60,652 nt of DNA from Chloroflexota bacterium (GCA_016209205.1 JACQWQ010000044.1:19806-80457); one strand, 5' to 3'. Shown: positions 1-8,990, counted from the first letter of the stretch. Program-made: numbers and translations. Notes: generated from the sequence alone by a model not told the origin.

Positions 1-132
1 AAACGTGAAACGTGAAACGTGAAACGTGAAACGTGAAACGTGAAACGTGAAACGTGAAACGTGAAACGTGAAACGTGAAACGTGAAACGTGAAACGTGAA
101 ACGTGAAACGTGAAACGTGAAACGTGAAACGT
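1..132. repeat. 7-bp tandem repeat (AAACGTG)n
   Basis: About 19 uninterrupted perfect copies of the heptamer AAACGTG run from the window edge to position 132, so the true length is unknown. The array ends about 45 bp before the DUF1641 gene and is followed at once by a GTAGTAACG palindrome half that recurs inside etfA. Perfect identity between units implies recent slippage or expansion. Confidence 0.95.
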
Positions 133-179
133 AGTAACGAATTTATTCGTTTGGTTCCGAGAACAGTGAGAGGTGAAAT

Positions 180-902
180 GTGATTGCGACAATGCCAACG
201 AATATGCAGGGAAATGGAATGGAAACATCGCTGGCGGAATTGAATCATAAAATTGATTTACTCACACAGCAAGTGGCGTATCTGACCGCGCAGGCACAGC
301 AGGCGGAACGCGCGCGCCAAGACCGCGCGGAATTGGTGCATGACCTCGCGCCGGTGGCGAACGACGCATTTCGTTTGGCGACGGAACAATTAGCAGAGGT
401 GCAAGAGTACGTGGATTTGAACGACATGCTGCGTTTGTTCAAACGGCTGCTGCGCAATACGCCGATGTTGGAGCGCATGTTGGATCAAATGGAAAGTATG
501 TCGGAATTGATAGACACGCTGATGCCGCTCGGCGATCAGGCATTCGCCAAAGCGGTGGACACGCTGCAAAGGATGGAGCAAAAGGGCTATTTCATGTTCG
601 CGCAAGGCGGCATGCAAATTGCCGACAATATCGTTACTTCGTTCACCGAAGAGGACGTGAAAAAATTGGGCGAGAATATCGTGCTCATTCTCAACGTCGT
701 CAAAGGCATGACGCAGCCCGAAATCATGCAGTTTGTCCACAATATCTTGCGCGTCGCGGAAAAAGAAATCGAGCAGCCCGTAGATACCTCATTCCCCGCG
801 CTGCTCAAACAAATGCGCGATCCGAACGTAAAGCGCGGTCTCGCGCTCACGATGCGCGTCATGAGCGTCGTCGGCGCGCAAGCGGAACCATCGAAAAATT
901 AG
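180..902 (+). CDS. DUF1641 family protein
   Basis: A 240-residue soluble protein. The N-terminal 50 residues are Gln/Ala-rich and coiled-coil-like; the DUF1641 core follows, ending in the characteristic NVKRGLALTMRVMSVVG segment near residue 220. DUF1641 proteins are small alpha-helical proteins often encoded beside sulfur-relay or oxidoreductase genes; their biochemical role is not established. It leads a three-gene plus-strand set with a DsrC/TusE-like and a DsrE2-like gene, which suggests a job in persulfide transfer. The GTG at 180 follows a GAGAGGTG ribosome-binding site; an ATG at 192 is the alternative. Confidence 0.85.
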   Translation: MIATMPTNMQGNGMETSLAELNHKIDLLTQQVAYLTAQAQQAERARQDRAELVHDLAPVANDAFRLATEQLAEVQEYVDLNDMLRLFKRLLRNTPMLERMLDQMESMSELIDTLMPLGDQAFAKAVDTLQRMEQKGYFMFAQGGMQIADNIVTSFTEEDVKKLGENIVLILNVVKGMTQPEIMQFVHNILRVAEKEIEQPVDTSFPALLKQMRDPNVKRGLALTMRVMSVVGAQAEPSKN

Positions 903-1003
903 AAATTAGAAATTGGAAATTGGAAGTTGGAAAGGTGCGTTTAGCGAATCGCGTATCGCAAATCGCACTATCGCACTATCGCACTATCGCACTAACGCAG
1001 GAG
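895..1003. repeat. Low-complexity tandem words between DUF1641 and DsrC genes
   Basis: Two consecutive degenerate word arrays fill the gap: AGAAATT/GGAAATT words to about 935, then words of the type ATCGCACT to about 1000. The first array begins in the stop region of the DUF1641 gene; the second ends just before the AGGAGG ribosome-binding site of the next gene. Confidence 0.85.
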
Positions 1004-1013
1004 GAAAATAAAA

Positions 1014-1331
1014 ATGGCTACGAAAAATATCGCCGGACATCAAATCCATGTGAACGACGAAGGGTTCATGACCGATCCGCAGGAATGGGACAAAGAGATT
1101 GCCGTCGAGATTGCCAAAGAAGAAGGCATTCCCGAACTCTCACTGCAACATTGGAAAGTGATTGATTTTTGCCGACAGGACGGCGTGAGTTCGGGCAAAG
1201 CGCCGACGCTGCGCCGCATCACGACCGCCGCGGGTGTTTTGACCAAAGACATGTTCACGTTGTTCCCGAAAGGTCCGGCAAAAAAGGTCGCGAAAATTTC
1301 GGGGCTGGGCAAACCGGAAGGGTGTGTTTAA
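1014..1331 (+). CDS. DsrC/TusE-family sulfur carrier protein, single-cysteine type
   Basis: A 105-residue protein matching the DsrC/TusE/RspA family along its whole length: DPQEWDKEIA near the start, the central helix-turn-helix-like region, and the C-terminal arm ending GLGKPEGCV. Only the penultimate cysteine (Cys104) is present; the second arm cysteine that DsrC needs for its intramolecular trisulfide is absent, so this is a TusE-like or regulatory DsrC variant. By family knowledge it would accept sulfane sulfur from a DsrE-type partner, here encoded next door. The start is fixed by AGGAGG ending about 9 bp before the ATG. Confidence 0.9.
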   Translation: MATKNIAGHQIHVNDEGFMTDPQEWDKEIAVEIAKEEGIPELSLQHWKVIDFCRQDGVSSGKAPTLRRITTAAGVLTKDMFTLFPKGPAKKVAKISGLGKPEGCV

Positions 1332-1403
1332 CGAGTATAAAAATTTTTGGTACGCCGTAACAAAAATTTTTATAACGCGTTTTCTTGCCAAGGAGAAATC
1401 AAA

Positions 1404-1955
1404 ATGGTCACAGCAACTGCAACCGCGACTACACCGACGTTCGTCGTGAAACAAGAAGACAAGCCGCGTCACATTGCGTTTATTTGCTCCAAAGGTTCGC
1501 TCGACATGGCGTATCCCGCGCTGGTGATGGGCTGGGCGGCATTGGGCAATGGGATTGACGTGACGATCTTTTTCACGTTCTGGGGTCTGGACATTATCAA
1601 CAAGCACCGCGTGGATCATCTCGAACTCGCGCCGGTGGGCAATCCGAGCATGAAGATGAGCATGATGGGCGTGGACACGGGCAATCTCGGCATTCCGCAA
1701 ATCATGGGCGCGCTGCCCGGCATGACCGCGTTCGCCACGAAATTGATGAAAGACAAAATGGCAAAAATAGACGTGCCGTCCGTGCGCGAATATCTGCAAA
1801 TGCTCGCCGACGCGGGCGCGAAATTGTACGCGTGCAAAATGACGGTGGACATGATGGGGTTAAGGAAAGAAGATTTCGTCGAAGGCGTGGAAGCGATTGT
1901 GACTGCCGGAGATTTCATGGATATGACCGACGGCGCGCAGGTTGTGTTTATTTGA
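1404..1955 (+). CDS. DsrE2-like peroxiredoxin-fold sulfur transfer protein
   Basis: A 183-residue DsrE/DsrF-like protein of the DsrE2 type. The fold begins at HIAFICSKGSLDMAYPAL, followed by a hydrophobic segment GIDVTIFFTFWGLDII; the conserved cysteine lies in KLYACKMTVDMMG near residue 140. DsrE2 proteins are membrane-associated sulfane-sulfur carriers often linked to TusA or rhodanese. It is last in the DUF1641-DsrC-DsrE2 set and runs into a strong terminator. The ATG at 1404 has AAGGAGA nine bases upstream; an upstream GTG at 1347 is not supported. Its last 22 codons are duplicated at 7805-7870. Confidence 0.88.
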   Translation: MVTATATATTPTFVVKQEDKPRHIAFICSKGSLDMAYPALVMGWAALGNGIDVTIFFTFWGLDIINKHRVDHLELAPVGNPSMKMSMMGVDTGNLGIPQIMGALPGMTAFATKLMKDKMAKIDVPSVREYLQMLADAGAKLYACKMTVDMMGLRKEDFVEGVEAIVTAGDFMDMTDGAQVVFI

Positions 1956-1971
1956 TGAGAGAGACAAATTT

Positions 1972-2020
1972 GTGTCAACAAAAAACTCGCCGCAATTCGC
2001 GGCGAGTTTTTTGTTGACAC
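1972..2020. terminator. Bidirectional intrinsic terminator after the DsrE2 gene
   Basis: A near-perfect inverted repeat with arms GTGTCAACAAAAAACTCGCC and its complement around a short AATTC loop, with A and T tracts on either side so that it can terminate both strands. It separates the sulfur-relay set from an etfA remnant that points toward it. Confidence 0.92.
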
Positions 2021-2028
2021 GATAAATC

Positions 2029-2195
2029 TTAACCGCGCCGCTTTTTTATCTCTGCACTAATCGCCGGCACGATTTGGTGCAAGTCGCCAATCACCGCGTA
2101 ATCGGCTTTGTACATGATGGACGCGTCGGGGTCGGTGTTGATGGCAAGAATATGTTTTGCGCCCTTCGCGCCGACCATGGGTTGAATCGCCCGCT
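2029..2195 (-). pseudogene. etfA 3'-end remnant, copy A
   Basis: The minus-strand frame reads VGAKGAKHILAINTDPDASI and continues to the ETF-alpha C-terminus (ending EIKKRRG and a stop). It matches the end of the intact etfA at 10162-10330 at roughly nine of ten bases. Homology stops at about 2195, after which the frame runs through unrelated sequence; the first ~270 residues, including most of the FAD site, are missing. A related remnant with a longer tail lies at 7540-7779. The differences from etfA are mostly synonymous, so the copy is not brand new. Confidence 0.85.
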
Positions 2196-2256
2196 GTGTG
2201 AATGCGCGCTGACCCAAAACTCTGATGCACACCCACGATGCGCTGTCGTATCGCAT

Positions 2257-3585
2257 TTACCGCAGGGTAATCAGCACCGGAATCATGCCTGTGCCGGATT
2301 CCAAAGACCCCAATGCTTTGCCCAAAATTGTGCCCGGCGGATAAATCTCCACGCCGTTGATCAACATCGGTCTTGCCTTCATGGCATAACCGGGCGTCGA
2401 GGAGGTAGTGAGCAAATCACCTCGTTGGATCGCGCCATTTTCTGCTGTCACTTTGGTGGGCACGATACCGATGACCGCGACGGGAATATTATCAAGTCCC
2501 GTTTGGCTCCCAGCGTCCTCGCCGAGCACCGCGGGTCGAGTCGAATAGACACCTACAACATGGACATCATAAGGATGATTGGATTTCTCGACGGTGCTGC
2601 GCGGATCGGTACCGAGGACAACCACGTCGCCGGGTTCATAACCGGACTTGCCGCCCTTTGCTGCGAGCGCTTCGGCAAAATCCGAGCCGGCGTGAAATGT
2701 CCCGTTGGTATCAATGTGGCACAATTGCGTCTCGGTGTTATTGGCGTTGTGCCTGGCGCACTTGAAAAAGTCGTTGGTGCCACCCGCCTCCTTGACCGAT
2801 TTCAGTACGGCGTTCGGATTCGCGGCGCTCTCGGTGCGGAACAATGCTGCTTCACCACTCGTGCCCCCGTTGTGCGCTTGAAACGCGGCAAGTGCAAGGG
2901 GGATGCTGCTCAAGCCCTTTTGAATGCTCGCGCTGCCGATGACGTTGAGTGTATAAGCCGGACTCGTCGTCCCGATGCCGACGTTGCCGCTCCCGGTTAA
3001 GACCACGAGATCGCGATTATTTACCGTGTCCAACACAGTTTGAAATTTGCCGCCGGTATTTGTTGGTTTCACGTCGAGGAAAGCGTTCGGACCGACCAAC
3101 ATCCGCAACGCGGGATTGCCTTCGGCACTCACATTGATTTCCGTTCGACCCGTGCCCAGTGAAAATACCATATTTCGATTATTCACTGTGTCAAAAATTG
3201 TTTGAGTTGCCCCAGACGGCTTAATATCGAGAAAGGCATTGGGTCCGGACAACAGGCGCAGCGCGAGGTCGTCTTCATTCGCCACTGCAATCTCCGCACG
3301 CGCCGACGGACTCGCCGTGCCAATCCCGACTTTGCCCGCAGTGTCAATGCGCATCTGCTCCACTTTGTTCGTCTTGAAGATCAGCGGCTGATTATTTTTG
3401 GTACCCAAAAAGGAAGTCGCGGTTGTTTTGTTGCCTTTCAAAAGCCAATTGGTTTGAATTGCCTCGGAACCCTCCGGACCTTGTGCTTGCGTCTGTGGTG
3501 TTGCATCGCCGAGAGCGAACATGCACAAAAGCGCGCCCAGCGCGAGCACCGTCATGATGGCAAGAACACGTGTTTGTTTTTTCAT
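2257..3585 (-). CDS. Secreted protein with tail-fibre-type GIGT repeats
   Basis: A 442-residue protein with a signal peptide (MKKQTRVLAIMTVLALGALL) followed by repeats of the kind VGIGTASP, GNVGIGTTSP, FLDIKPSG and DTVNNRNMVF, which occur in phage tail-fibre or spike stems and in large secreted proteins of environmental bacteria. The C-terminal ~180 residues (SDFAEALAAKGG, then YEPGDVVVLG onward) resemble the module that follows such repeats in peptidase S74-containing proteins, but no S74 catalytic motif is visible. Probably an extracellular trimeric fibre-like protein. The ATG at 3585 has AGGAGAAG upstream. It sits in the segment between the two etfA remnants. The specific function is unknown. 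Confidence 0.75.
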   Translation of the reverse strand: MKKQTRVLAIMTVLALGALLCMFALGDATPQTQAQGPEGSEAIQTNWLLKGNKTTATSFLGTKNNQPLIFKTNKVEQMRIDTAGKVGIGTASPSARAEIAVANEDDLALRLLSGPNAFLDIKPSGATQTIFDTVNNRNMVFSLGTGRTEINVSAEGNPALRMLVGPNAFLDVKPTNTGGKFQTVLDTVNNRDLVVLTGSGNVGIGTTSPAYTLNVIGSASIQKGLSSIPLALAAFQAHNGGTSGEAALFRTESAANPNAVLKSVKEAGGTNDFFKCARHNANNTETQLCHIDTNGTFHAGSDFAEALAAKGGKSGYEPGDVVVLGTDPRSTVEKSNHPYDVHVVGVYSTRPAVLGEDAGSQTGLDNIPVAVIGIVPTKVTAENGAIQRGDLLTTSSTPGYAMKARPMLINGVEIYPPGTILGKALGSLESGTGMIPVLITLR

Positions 3586-3625
3586 TTCTCTTCTCCTTTT
3601 GCTTGAGTAACCGTTCAGCCCAATT

Positions 3626-3826
3626 TGTCATATCGAGCGTTATTTTGCTCACGCGGAGTTCGCGTGCGAAATCTCGGTTGGACCAGAGATTTCTCGTCGC
3701 AAAAAATGCTGCACAGGACTTGTCATATCGAAGGGACTGAGATATCTCGCCCCGCTCGATATGACAGTCCTCTTGCTCACATAGCCCACACGGGCTGACT
3801 ATCTCGAAATGACACCTAAACGCTTA
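3626..3826. repeat. TGTCATATCGA / GAGATATCTC intergenic repeat
   Basis: A mosaic of palindromic words: CACGCGGAGTTCGCG, AAATCTCGGTTGG, and a palindromic core in which TGTCATATCGAAGGGACTGA is mirrored by CGATATGACA around GATATCTC. The central ~90 bp recur in reverse complement at about 32,425-32,530. The same word family appears at about 14,846-15,115 and 19,655-19,925. It lies upstream of the fibre-like gene and downstream of the DUF4242 gene. Confidence 0.8.
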
Positions 3827-3832
3827 CCATTT

Positions 3833-4096
3833 TTACGGTACGAGATCGAACACCTCGATGATGCGCGTAAACGGAATGCCCGCCGCTTCGTTCACATCGC
3901 GCACCACTTGGGGATTCTCCGCCTCAAACATGGACATGACATGCGCTACGCTCGGGACCCAGATGCTGTGGATGTAACGCACCGGTTTGCCCTGCGCGGT
4001 AAAGCGCTGGCTCGTCGCGATTGCCGCTCTTTGTGCTGCCTCCAAGTCCTCGCGCGTGATTCCCGGTAGACAACGATCTGCCATATAGACTGCCAT
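3833..4096 (-). CDS. DUF4242 (SCO4226-type nickel-binding) protein
   Basis: An 87-residue single-domain protein with the DUF4242 pattern: short first strand and RCLPGITREDLEAAQ, then YIHSIWVPS, then MFEAENPQVVRDVNEAAG and a final IIEVFDL strand. The characterised member SCO4226 is a small ferredoxin-fold nickel-binding protein; a metal role here is only inference. The ATG at 4096 has GAGG five bases upstream; a GTG two codons earlier is possible. It is transcribed away from the large SARP regulator, with about 240 bp between them holding no other gene, so it is a candidate target of that regulator. Confidence 0.8.
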   Translation of the reverse strand: MAVYMADRCLPGITREDLEAAQRAAIATSQRFTAQGKPVRYIHSIWVPSVAHVMSMFEAENPQVVRDVNEAAGIPFTRIIEVFDLVP

Positions 4097-4337
4097 TGTC
4101 ACCTCACATCGCTCGAAATGGATGCGCCTGATCTTGCAACCACACTTTGCCCCAGCAGTCTAGCCCACCATCGTCATGAGATCGTCATGGCGAGCGGGGT
4201 GTGCGTCACGTTTTTGGACACCCATTCGACGTAGGTCGAGATTTGCTCACGATGCAGCGCATCGCACGTTGTTGCGAATTCCATTCGCCCGATAGCAGGA
4301 GGCAATTGCATGATTCTGTGGCTGGTGATACAATCTT

Positions 4338-7300
4338 TTGCGAGAGAAAACTTTCGTGTCCCCTGTGAGAGTGGCTTTGTTCGGCGCGCCGCGCCTCGAG
4401 CGCAACGCCAAGCCAATCGAAATCAGTACGCGCAAGGCGATCGCACTCCTCGCTTTCCTCGTCCTCACTCCACGCCGCCATAGTCGTGAATCGCTCGCCG
4501 CGCTGTTGTGGTCTGAGTACGATCACACCCACGCGCGCGGCGCGCTCCGAAATACCTTGTACGAACTGAACAGAGTACTCTGCCGTGCCAGTTTGGACCT
4601 TACGCGCGACGATGTCGCATTCGTGGAACATCCTGAAGTCACGATTGATGTTGTGGAGTTCCACCGCCATATCAACGCGTGCGGGTTGCATGGGCATGCG
4701 CCGGAGGTGATTTGCCGTGCCTGCTTGGAGGAATTGGCGCAAGCCGCGGCGCTGTGTTGCGACGATTTTCTTGCCGGTTTTAACATCGGCGCGGGTCCGG
4801 AGTTTGAAGAGTGGCAGCGGCTTCAGACTGAAACGCTGCGCCACGAGTTGGCGAGCGTGTTGGAGCGGTTGTCGCGTGGGTACCGCGACCGCGGAAATTT
4901 CGCGTCGGCGCTTGAATATGCGTGTAGTTGGCAATCGCTCGACTCGTTCGACGAAGTGGCGGCGCGGCGCGTGATGGAATTGTACGGGCTGTCAGGTCAC
5001 CGCGCCGCGGCGTTGCAATCCTATCAGGAACTGGTCGAACGACTGGAGCGCGAATTGGGCGCGTCTCCGCAAACAGAGACGACCGAGTTGTACAAAGCCA
5101 TCAGGACAAACCAATTCTTGTCCGCACCGCCTCAGCCCGGGTTTGGAAATCTCGCCGCTCATCTTCCTACGACGCCGTTCATCGGACGCGAAGAAGAATT
5201 AGCGCGCCTCGCACAATGGCTCGATAAAGACGATGCGCGTCTGCTCACTATCGTCGGTCCCGGCGGGATGGGCAAGACGCGCCTGGCGATTCACGGCGCA
5301 CTGGTACACGGCGCGCGGTTTTCGCACGGTGCGTATTTTGTCCCACTCGCCGCAGTCGGTCCCGAGCTGCTGGTCGCGGCGTTCGCGCAAGCCCTCAACT
5401 TTGGCTTTCAAGGTAGTCAGGATGCCAAAACGCAGCTGCTCAATTTTTTGCGCGACAAGAACCTTTTGCTCGTGCTGGACAACTTTGAGCATCTAAAGAA
5501 TCAGTTCGCCCTCTTGCGAGAGATTTTGACGCACGCGCCGTGTGTCAAACTGCTTGTCACTTCGCGCGAGTGGTTGAACGTGCGCGAAGAGCAAGTGCTC
5601 GATCTTGGCGGGTTGCCGTATCCTGAAACGAACCGTTCTGTCGAGATGAAACTCGAAGACTATGGCGCGGTGCAGCTCTTTGTCCAAAACGCGCGGCGCG
5701 TGCATTGGAGTTTTGGGCTTGAGCGCGAAGCACGCGGCGTTGAACGCATTTGCCAATTGGTGGAAGGAATGCCCCTCGGCATCGAGCTTGCGTCGGCGTG
5801 GGTGCGCGTACTGGCGTCCGAAGAGATTGCCCAAGAGATCGAACGCGATTTGGGAATTCTCGCCACAACGCTGGGCGGAATACCCGAACGGCATCGCAAT
5901 CTGCGCGTCGTCTTTGATTATTCATACAACCGCCTCGACTCGGAAGCCCAATGCGTGTTCCGCAAGGTATCCTTGTTTCGCGGTGGATTCACACGGGAAG
6001 CAGCGGAGCGTGTCGCAGGCGCGTCGCTCCAAACTTTGGCGACGTTGGTAAATCACTCGTTACTGCATCGTACGCCGGCGGGTCGGTACGAAATCCACGA
6101 ACTCGTGCGGCAGTACGGCGAGGACAAGTTGCGCCAGAGCGAATGTGAGACCAACGCGACGCTCGACGCGCACGGCGCGTACTATGCCGCGTTTCTGCAA
6201 GCGCGCGAAGCAGACTTGAAGGGCAAAGGACAACTTGCCGCGCTTCAAGCCATTGCGCAAGAAATGGACAACGTACGCGCGATGTGGAAATGGGCGGTCG
6301 CGCAAGGTCGCGTGGCGGAGATTGCTCAATCCTTCGAGAGCCAGTTTCTCTTTCTCCGGATTCGCAGCCACTTTAAGGAAGGCGCCTACGCATTTGAGCG
6401 CGCCGCGCAAGTGCTCGAGTCCTCGTCGCATCCGATTCTGCTCGCCCAAATTCTCGCGCGACAGGCATCCTTTCTCGAATTGCTCGGGCAATTCGAACAG
6501 GCGCGCGCGGTGACAGAGAAATCACTCGCCAAGCTGCCGGAGAATAGTTTGGAAACACGTCGCACACGCGCCTTTGCACTCACCGAATTGGGTGCGATTG
6601 CCTTTCGGCAGGGAGAGTTAGTCGAAGCGCACAAGTACCTTCAAGAAGGATTGGCACTCCATCGCGCCGAGCAAAATGTACATGGAACTGCGGACACGCT
6701 CAGGTGGTTGGGGCAAATCGCGTCCGCACTGGATGGGGATCATCAAGCCAGCGAACGGATGTATCGCGAGAGTCTGGCGCTATATCGCCGTGTCGGCGAC
6801 CCGCGCGGTATCGCCGCGTCGTTGAATACATTGAGCAACGCAGTCGGCGACCTCGGCGAGTACGACGAAGCAAGACGACTTTTGCAAGAAAGCGTCGCCG
6901 CATATCAAGTCCTCGGCGATCGCTACGGCGTCGCGATGGCGCTCAACAACCTTGGCGTCACCGCGCGTTCGCAGGGAAAGTTTCACGAGGCATGGCAATG
7001 TTTTCAGGAGAGTCTGGTGCTTCGCCGCGAGGTCGGAGACCGTTTCGCCATTGCGCTCGTTCTCGCGAATCTCGGCAAGACGGCAATTTATCTAAGAGAA
7101 TATGATGAGGCACAGCACCTGTTAGAGGAAAGTCTCGACATGCATCGCCAGGTCGGTGACCAGCTCGGCATCGCCGGTGTGCTAAACAAGCTTGGTATTT
7201 TGGCGACCCGAACACGGAAACAGTCGGAGGCAAAGAATTATTTTACCGAGGCACTGCGGATCGCGTTAGAGCGGAATAGTACGACAACGACGATGGAAAT

Positions 7301-7535
7301 TCTGTCAGAGTTTGCCGCGCTGTTGGCGAATGGCGATGGCGTACGGGCGGCAGAGCTCGCCGCTTTTGTGCTAAATAGCCCTACCGCCGATCGGGCGACG
7401 AAAGATAACGTGGCATGTTGGCTGACGGACTTGGCGACGTGGCTGCCGCCCGACATGATAATGGCGGCGCGCGCCAAAGCCCACGCAAGAAAACTGGAGC
7501 AAGTGACGAAGGAGATATTAGCTCTGGCAGAATAA
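4338..7535 (+). CDS. SARP/BTAD-NB-ARC-TPR transcriptional regulator
   Basis: A 1065-residue AfsR-like regulator. Residues ~10-95 form an OmpR/SARP winged helix (VRVALFGAPRLE, ALLAFLVLTP, LAALLWSE); ~100-250 a BTAD helical domain; ~280-600 a STAND ATPase with P-loop GPGGMGKTR near residue 307 and Walker B LLLVLDNFEH near 376; ~680-1010 tetratricopeptide repeats of the type ARRLLQESVAAYQ and EAQHLLEESLDMHRQVGD. Family knowledge: the TPRs sense a ligand or partner, and nucleotide exchange releases the DNA-binding end. The TTG at 4338 has no clear ribosome-binding site; GTG codons at 4356 and 4365 are alternatives. It is divergent from the DUF4242 gene. Confidence 0.88.
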   Translation: MREKTFVSPVRVALFGAPRLERNAKPIEISTRKAIALLAFLVLTPRRHSRESLAALLWSEYDHTHARGALRNTLYELNRVLCRASLDLTRDDVAFVEHPEVTIDVVEFHRHINACGLHGHAPEVICRACLEELAQAAALCCDDFLAGFNIGAGPEFEEWQRLQTETLRHELASVLERLSRGYRDRGNFASALEYACSWQSLDSFDEVAARRVMELYGLSGHRAAALQSYQELVERLERELGASPQTETTELYKAIRTNQFLSAPPQPGFGNLAAHLPTTPFIGREEELARLAQWLDKDDARLLTIVGPGGMGKTRLAIHGALVHGARFSHGAYFVPLAAVGPELLVAAFAQALNFGFQGSQDAKTQLLNFLRDKNLLLVLDNFEHLKNQFALLREILTHAPCVKLLVTSREWLNVREEQVLDLGGLPYPETNRSVEMKLEDYGAVQLFVQNARRVHWSFGLEREARGVERICQLVEGMPLGIELASAWVRVLASEEIAQEIERDLGILATTLGGIPERHRNLRVVFDYSYNRLDSEAQCVFRKVSLFRGGFTREAAERVAGASLQTLATLVNHSLLHRTPAGRYEIHELVRQYGEDKLRQSECETNATLDAHGAYYAAFLQAREADLKGKGQLAALQAIAQEMDNVRAMWKWAVAQGRVAEIAQSFESQFLFLRIRSHFKEGAYAFERAAQVLESSSHPILLAQILARQASFLELLGQFEQARAVTEKSLAKLPENSLETRRTRAFALTELGAIAFRQGELVEAHKYLQEGLALHRAEQNVHGTADTLRWLGQIASALDGDHQASERMYRESLALYRRVGDPRGIAASLNTLSNAVGDLGEYDEARRLLQESVAAYQVLGDRYGVAMALNNLGVTARSQGKFHEAWQCFQESLVLRREVGDRFAIALVLANLGKTAIYLREYDEAQHLLEESLDMHRQVGDQLGIAGVLNKLGILATRTRKQSEAKNYFTEALRIALERNSTTTTMEILSEFAALLANGDGVRAAELAAFVLNSPTADRATKDNVACWLTDLATWLPPDMIMAARAKAHARKLEQVTKEILALAE

Positions 7536-7539
7536 CTAC

Positions 7540-7779
7540 TTACCTTTTCCGCCGTTTCCTTATCTCGGCACTGATCGCAGGCACAACCTGATGCAAGTCC
7601 CCAATCACGGCATAATCGGCTTTGTACATGATGGATGCTTCTGGATCGGTGTTGATGGCGAGAATATGTTTTGCGCCCTTCGCGCCGACCATGTGCTGAA
7701 TCGCGCCGCTGACGCCGCACGAGATATACAGTTCGGGTTGAATACGATTGCCGGTCTGTCCGATTTGGTCGGCGTGCGG
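7540..7779 (-). pseudogene. etfA 3'-end remnant, copy B
   Basis: The minus-strand frame contains the C-terminal ~80 residues of ETF-alpha, from HADQIGQTGNRIQPELYI through GAKHILAINTDPEASI to a TAA at 7540. Homology to intact etfA ends abruptly at about 7779, in the part encoding the FAD-binding loop. A spacer of about 25 bp then joins it to a dsrE2 3' end on the other strand. It is somewhat more diverged from etfA than copy A. Confidence 0.85.
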
Positions 7780-7804
7780 ATTAGGAACTGGTAGCCAAAG
7801 CAAT

Positions 7805-7870
7805 GAAGCACTCGTGACTGCCGGAGATTTCATGGACATGACCGACGGCGCGCAGGTTGTGTTTATTTGA
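7805..7870 (+). pseudogene. DsrE2-gene 3'-end remnant
   Basis: These 66 bases repeat the last 22 codons of the DsrE2 gene (1890-1955) with only a few substitutions, reading EALVTAGDFMDMTDGAQVVF then Ile and a stop. The rest of the gene is absent. It is followed by its own terminator, as is the intact gene. Confidence 0.88.
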
Positions 7871-7890
7871 ACGCGCGCGTGTGATGAAAT

Positions 7891-7934
7891 GCAAAACGCG
7901 TCCCGGTTGAGGCGGGGACGCGTTTTTGTTTTGC
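7891..7934. terminator. Intrinsic terminator after the DsrE2 remnant
   Basis: An AAAACGCGTCCCG / CGGGGACGCGTTTT stem with a short GTTGAGG loop and T-rich flank. It is placed after the decayed dsrE2 copy and ahead of the restriction-modification block. A very similar AAAACGCGTTCC stem closes that block at 10056-10092. Confidence 0.88.
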
Positions 7935-7967
7935 GTACGGGAGGGAACCGCGAATCTGCGTCATCCA

Positions 7968-8033
7968 GACCCCAAGTGTTTTGCAACGAGAGTGCCCATC
8001 GAGTCGCGCCGTGAGGCAAAAACACTTGGGGTC
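7968..8033. repeat. Hairpin element GACCCCAAGTGTTTT...AAAACACTTGGGGTC
   Basis: A perfect ~15-bp inverted repeat around a ~32-bp loop, followed by TTGCAACG, lying about 80 bp ahead of the methyltransferase start. A sister element with arms AGACCCAAGGGGTTTT / AAAACCCCTTGGGTCT is found at 15206-15270, also ahead of a start codon. The size and sequence style match short palindromic repeats that spread in genomes. Confidence 0.8.
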
Positions 8034-8114
8034 TTGCAACGCCGCAACTTGGACGGCACTCGAATCTTCTGCGACCGTTGTAAACAGAGTGTGGTAAAAT
8101 CTTGCGTGCTCAAT

Positions 8115-8990
8115 ATGAAACAGTCCACATTACTTACCGACATTATTCATCACGGCGATTGCCACGACATTTTGCCGACACTGCCAGATGAATGTGTAGA
8201 TTTGATTGTAACGTCGCCGCCGTATGCGGACCGGCGCAAGCATACTTATGGTGGAGTTGCGCCGGAAGAATATGTGGAATGGTTCCTGCCGATTTCGGCA
8301 GAGCTAAAGCGCGTACTCAAGCCCGAAGGTTCGTTCATCTTGAATATCAAAGAACGCGTCATTGATGGCGAGCGGGGAACGTATGTGATGGAACTTGTGA
8401 TCGAGATGCGAAAGCAGGGTTGGTTGTGGGTCGAGGAATACTGCTGGCACAAAAAAAATTCGTACCCAGGAAAATGGCCCAATCGGTTCCGCGATTCATG
8501 GGAACATTGCTTTCATTTTACAAAACAAAAAAACTTCAAGATGTATCAGGAAGCCGTGATGGTGCCGATGGGTGAATGGGCGGAAAAGCGGCTCAAGAAA
8601 TTGACTAAAAATGATATAGTGCGGGATGAGTCGCGTTCACAGAGTGGTTTCGGGAAGCGTGTCGCGAATTGGATTGGGCGCGAAAAGGTGTACCCAACCA
8701 ATGTCTTGCATCTGGCAACCGAAGTGTCAAACAAAAAGCACAGCGCAGTTTTTCCCGTCGAATTGCCGATGTGGTTTATTAAGCTGTTCACGCAAGAAGG
8801 CGATGTTGTTCTTGATCCGTTCATGGGTTCTGGAACGACTGCACGCGCCGCAGAAAAGTTAAAGCGTCATTACATCGGAATCGAAATCAAAGAAGAATAC
8901 GTGAATCTTGCAAATGCGATACTTGAACCACAACGAATGTTGCTTGAGGAAAAAGCTGAATCCTATTCAGGAAAGAGGCGCAAGAAATGA
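8115..8990 (+). CDS. Type II N4/N6 DNA methyltransferase
   Basis: A 291-residue amino-methyltransferase. The catalytic motif IV is TSPPYAD (~36-42), and the AdoMet-binding motif I DPFMGSGTT (~237-245) comes later, so the order is beta-class. The SPPY form favours N4-cytosine methylation, but N6-adenine cannot be excluded. The gene overlaps the downstream nuclease by ATGA, as expected for a restriction-modification operon. The ATG at 8115 follows an extended -10-like TGGTAAAAT by only about 14 bp, so the mRNA may be nearly leaderless. The block 8.1-10.0 kb is visibly more A+T-rich than its neighbours, consistent with horizontal acquisition. Target site unknown. Confidence 0.9.
   Translation: MKQSTLLTDIIHHGDCHDILPTLPDECVDLIVTSPPYADRRKHTYGGVAPEEYVEWFLPISAELKRVLKPEGSFILNIKERVIDGERGTYVMELVIEMRKQGWLWVEEYCWHKKNSYPGKWPNRFRDSWEHCFHFTKQKNFKMYQEAVMVPMGEWAEKRLKKLTKNDIVRDESRSQSGFGKRVANWIGREKVYPTNVLHLATEVSNKKHSAVFPVELPMWFIKLFTQEGDVVLDPFMGSGTTARAAEKLKRHYIGIEIKEEYVNLANAILEPQRMLLEEKAESYSGKRRKK

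Noticed and set aside
1..132. AAACGTG array as a CRISPR array
   Set aside because: The units are contiguous 7-mers with no spacers.
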